Shown here piece by piece: positions 60,240 through 64,000 of a stretch of 64,000 bases of DNA. The translations under genes and the position numbers were made by a program. Numbering within the stretch: the first letter of the stretch is position 1; every line of letters starts with the position of its first letter. The notes under the pieces are model-generated. The model was not told where the DNA came from. It ran no database searches and saw only the letters and a program-made list of their open reading frames with translations. The stretch comes from Ficedula albicollis. Lineage: Eukaryota; Chordata; Aves; Passeriformes; Muscicapidae. The DNA is taken from the NCBI RefSeq assembly GCF_000247815.1, contig NC_021672.1, positions 70,728,303-70,792,302 on the forward strand, written 5' to 3'.

Positions 60240-63200
60240 AATGCCTCCATAAGCCTCTACCTCTTATTTAGTCTTCTGTTAAAGAACCTGCTCACAGGTG
60301 GGGAAAAGTGTTGATATAATATCTCAAAAATGGATTTGCCACCTGCCACCCTAGAACTACAAACAGCAGTGAGCTGTTTGTGGGGTGTTTGTCTTGAGGG
60401 GTATTGGGTGGAGAGGATATTGTGGTTAGCTTTTCAATTGGTGTAGAAACCTTTAAAAATAGCTCTAAAATTGTACGGTCACTTTGTAAACAAAAAAATA
60501 AGTCAGTGTTTATGTTGGAATTAAGGCTTTATCCATATAAAGTTTTCACCCAGTGAGCCCTTCAGCTTAGGTCAGTGCCAGAGTTATGTGGCTTCAGTGG
60601 GAAGTTGCTTTAACCAGTGAGAATGTTCTCCTTTATTTTTGTATACTGCCCAAGCTGGCATGGTTCTGTAATTGGTGTGTTCCTATGATAAATTTAGATT
60701 AATATTCAGTAGAAAAATGAATCGAATCACGTGGAAGTTCTTATTTGCTTTGAATGTCTCATTAGAACATAATTTTTTCTAAAGATCTTTCTTTATTGGG
60801 GTTTATACTGGCATTTTGAAACTGCAGTAGATTCTGCCAAATCAGAGAGTGGATTACATTTAGTGAGGAATGCCCAAATGAGTGCTGGGTGTTTCTCACA
60901 ACACTCACCAGCACCAGCTACCTGAGCACTGCACTGGGTTTGTAACCCTGGCAGGAGCCAAACACACTCTGCACAAAGCCAGGCATGTCCCCCTGTGCTC
61001 CATGGCATCACTGTGAAATCTAAGTTGTCTGGACAGCTGGGAGTTAAATGTTCATGGAGAATTCACTCTCATCTACGGATCATCCTGGATATTGCTGCAA
61101 TTGGTATAAGGAGGTGAAGAGTCAACTCTAATCTAGTTAAAAAGAAAGATCAGTGTCAAAAATAGAGAATTAAATTAAGTTTTGCGAGCTACCATTGCAT
61201 TCAAATCAGTCAATAAACATAGCTTTAAAGTCTTAAGTACAGACTATGCTATCAGTAAAAAGGCCTTACTCCTTTTTTTGGATTTATATATGTTTGCCAG
61301 TTAGTAATGGAATGTCACAAAAGTGATCCTTTTTAAAAATGTATTCATACTTGGAGACTTGACCTAACAATACCTACAGTGGGTAAAAAGCAACTCTCAC
61401 CTCACATACCAATTTAAATTTCATGTCTCTGTGCATTTCTCAATGATCTTTGAATTCTGACATAGAATTACTTGAACATCTGCTGTAAATTGTGGCTGGC
61501 TTCTGTTAGAAGCCTTTGCAGGCTCTGAACCCACATTTCAGGATTGGTATTCCATCTGTTCCTTCTGCTGCCTCTTCTGTAGTCATACCTACAGAGAATT
61601 AAACTTTAGAATTTTGCTGTTACAGAGCAATTGGGGCTTGGATGTAGCATAGGGGAGGTTTTACCTTCTGATACCACTGAGTATGATTTGGTTCACTGAT
61701 CTAAATTATGGTTCAGCCATGGTTTGAAGAGGTAGATGTGAAGAATCACTCAGGAAAAGAGTAGCATCCTGTTTTTTCTGGGCATCACTGACATCTTCTT
61801 CAACCCAAGTGGGAATCACCAGGGTCAGAATAACCTGCTTGCTACTGTACAGTGGAGATAATGAGAAAATTCAGAAAGAAACCCTTGTTTTCAATCTCAG
61901 TACTATTAACACAAGCTCCTGAAATTCAGGAGCAAAGTGAGAAACACAGTGAGATCTTAAACTCACTCTGGGTTTGTGAAAATTTAAATGATTTTCCTAT
62001 AGTTTGGGGATATTCTGAAAGCTAAGACTGTCATTACAGAATTCAAGATTCTAAAACAGGCTTAAGATGAGATTTATATTAAATATTATTTCATTTATTG
62101 TGCTTATTCTGGTAGTAATTGGAGCTACTAATGGACTGATTTGCCTTAGAAATTTGGACTTTTCCATGTTTAATGTATGGCTAGACACATTGAGAACAGA
62201 GACATAGAATGTTATTTACAGCTACTGGAAAACTCTGTGAAGACAAATCAGTGGTTCCAAATGCAGTTTTTCATATATCACTCTTACAGTGAAAAAATTT
62301 AAGTCTTGTACAAAACCATCCAAGACACAAAATTCAGGAGAAGGGGCGTCAGCACCTCAGTAGTGTTTGCCTGATCATTTCCATGTACTGAGAAAACCCT
62401 GAGCTGACTCTGCTGAAGTTGGCATCACCTGACTCCCACAGACCTCAATTCTTGTCACTGTGGGAGGATGCCATGCATAAACTGAGCTGACATGAATAAA
62501 CAAGTGCAGTGTTCTGCCAGGAATAGTGCTAAGGTGATGATTGTGTGTCCTGCCAGCCTTTGAAAATACTTTTAGAAGTGTTTTCTGTGGTTTCCTAGGC
62601 AAGGACCTCACACAAATAAAACCAGGAATGCAATTTACCCCAAACCATAAGCTAATATAGAGTTCAAAGAGAATGATCAATCAGAAAATGGAAAGCATTC
62701 TGTGGATAAATTTCTATTTGCAGATGTTCTCTTTTCACTTAGCACTGTGCTGTAGGCATCTGGACTGTCTCAAATATTTTGCGACGCAACTGTTGAGAAG
62801 ATGTGGATTTTCTTGTGAGGGAGATTTTCAGTTTCCCTTTAAGAATTAATAAAAGTGACTCTTAGTTTTAATATCAAAGATTCCCAGGGAAGAACATACC
62901 AAATCAATCTATAGACCTGTATGTTTTAAAAAAGAGGACAAAGCTGATCCACCTGCTAAACCTTTCATCACAAACACTATCCATCCTATAAATCATATTT
63001 GGGTAAGACCTGGTACTCTAATATCCCTGCAGATCACACTCCTTGCCCCACTTGCTGGGTGAGAGGTCAGGAATGTGGTTTTAATAATGTATGTGTAAGT
63101 GAGAAGGCTCCAGACACAGAGGTGGCAGTGGGATTGCAGCACTGATGGGGAGAGCAGGGCAGCTCTTTCTTTCCCTGCTAGCAAGTGCTTGCTGCTCTGT

Positions 63201-64000
63201 GTGAAGGAAGGCAGACAAAACACCAAAGGGTTTTGTGAGTGGAACACTGGAAATGCAGAGCCTCAGAGACAACTTTTCCATTGGTAACTCAAAATAAGAT
63301 GGAATTAGAATAACCTATTAAAACTAAATGTTGCTCAGAATACCATAAGCAGAGTAAATTCCTAAATTCTTACCCCAGCTGGGGTTGTCCAGCGGTTGTC
63401 ATCCTTTCACTTCGTGTCTCTGCTAGTCTGTGCTGTGCAGGAGGACCAAGAAATTCATTGATCAGCCTGTTTACTCTGTGTGACTGATGTCCTGTAATGG
63501 ATTCAGCTAACAGGAACCAAATCTGATACTGTCAAATAAGATTAGCAGCCAAGCTGGCAGGTTTGAGCTCTGTCTGAATGCTGAGTGGATAGGGGTCAGT
63601 GGGTTTCTTTGGTGTCGTGAGCAGGTTGGTGGTGTTGGATTTCGTATTCCACAATAGTCTTTGAGATTAGTCTGTGCTCTGTGGTGACCTTGCTCTTCTC
63701 ATCAAATTTATATTCTGGTAGCTCTGATTCCTTCTCCCATTTCCTTTGTCTTGTGAGCTCTTTCACATATGGAAGAGAAATGCAGAAGGAAAAGCAAAAG
63801 ATGCTCAACATGCTGTTTTGAAGTTTGAGGTCACCACAGAGTACCCAGAGTGTGTTTCTAAATTCACTCGGGCCATGGGAGCTCTAAGTGTGTTTGTGTG
63901 TCCAAATTGCACCCACAGTATCCTGTACTGTGTCATTTGTTCAATTTTGCCTTTAATATAACACTGCATGCTGTGGAAAGCATGTTATATTTAAACTATT

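Larger units (their letters stand above)
57550..64000 (+). other. ERC1: ERC1 intron after exon E (5' part, runs off the window)
   Basis: The intron begins with donor gtgaggtg. No exon encoding the expected continuation VDALRLRLEEK is visible on the + strand up to 64000, so the intron is at least 6.4 kb. It holds a 67-bp duplication at 57574 and the complex duplicated block at 59285-60239. The stretches 57708-59284 and 60240-64000 show no recognisable gene or repeat. Confidence 0.8.

Noticed and set aside
1..64000. CRISPR array, prokaryotic operon, phage or defence island
   Set aside because: The tandem repeats abut without regular spacers, there are no long bacterial-type genes, and the coding parts are spliced vertebrate exons.

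Overview
The window reads as vertebrate nuclear DNA from a bird, most likely a songbird. The evidence is CR1 non-LTR retrotransposon 3' ends, avian-type endogenous-retrovirus LTRs, AT-rich non-coding sequence and short exons with consensus splice sites. It is not prokaryotic. I see no operon, phage, CRISPR array, rRNA or tRNA. The species call rests on memory of repeat families, not on a database search.

The only gene I can support is ERC1 (ELKS/CAST1/RAB6IP2) on the + strand. Five internal coding exons lie at 39547-39963, 50771-50845, 52831-52986, 54656-54748 and 57382-57549. Joined, they give 303 in-frame codons of the central coiled-coil region, from HMQMTIQALQDE to AAILQTE. The exon with the start codon should lie upstream of the window and the rest of the protein downstream. 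All five exons are phase 0 at both ends.

Bases 1-39546 belong to one very long upstream intron. Its first 9 kb is a near-identical tandem duplication of about 4.1-4.8 kb that carries a deleted LTR and a CR1 fragment in each copy. Further along are more CR1 fragments, an LTR at 10004, a (GGAT)n tract of about 320 bp at 16571, and a nested duplication at 21008-23643. That duplication leads into an LTR interrupted by a 906-base gap. The LTR has 5-bp target-site duplications, but a stray 173-base fragment copied from the downstream flank sits inside it, which points to an assembly error.

From 39547 to 64000 the exons alternate with introns. These hold a CR1 fragment (46150), a 9-bp polypyrimidine satellite of about 390 bp (53301-53690), and nested tandem duplications at 55061-55579 and 59285-60239.

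The most unusual general feature is the number of young two- or three-copy tandem duplications with units of about 50-200 bp, scattered through the non-coding DNA. I found no convincing new gene or defence-like system.
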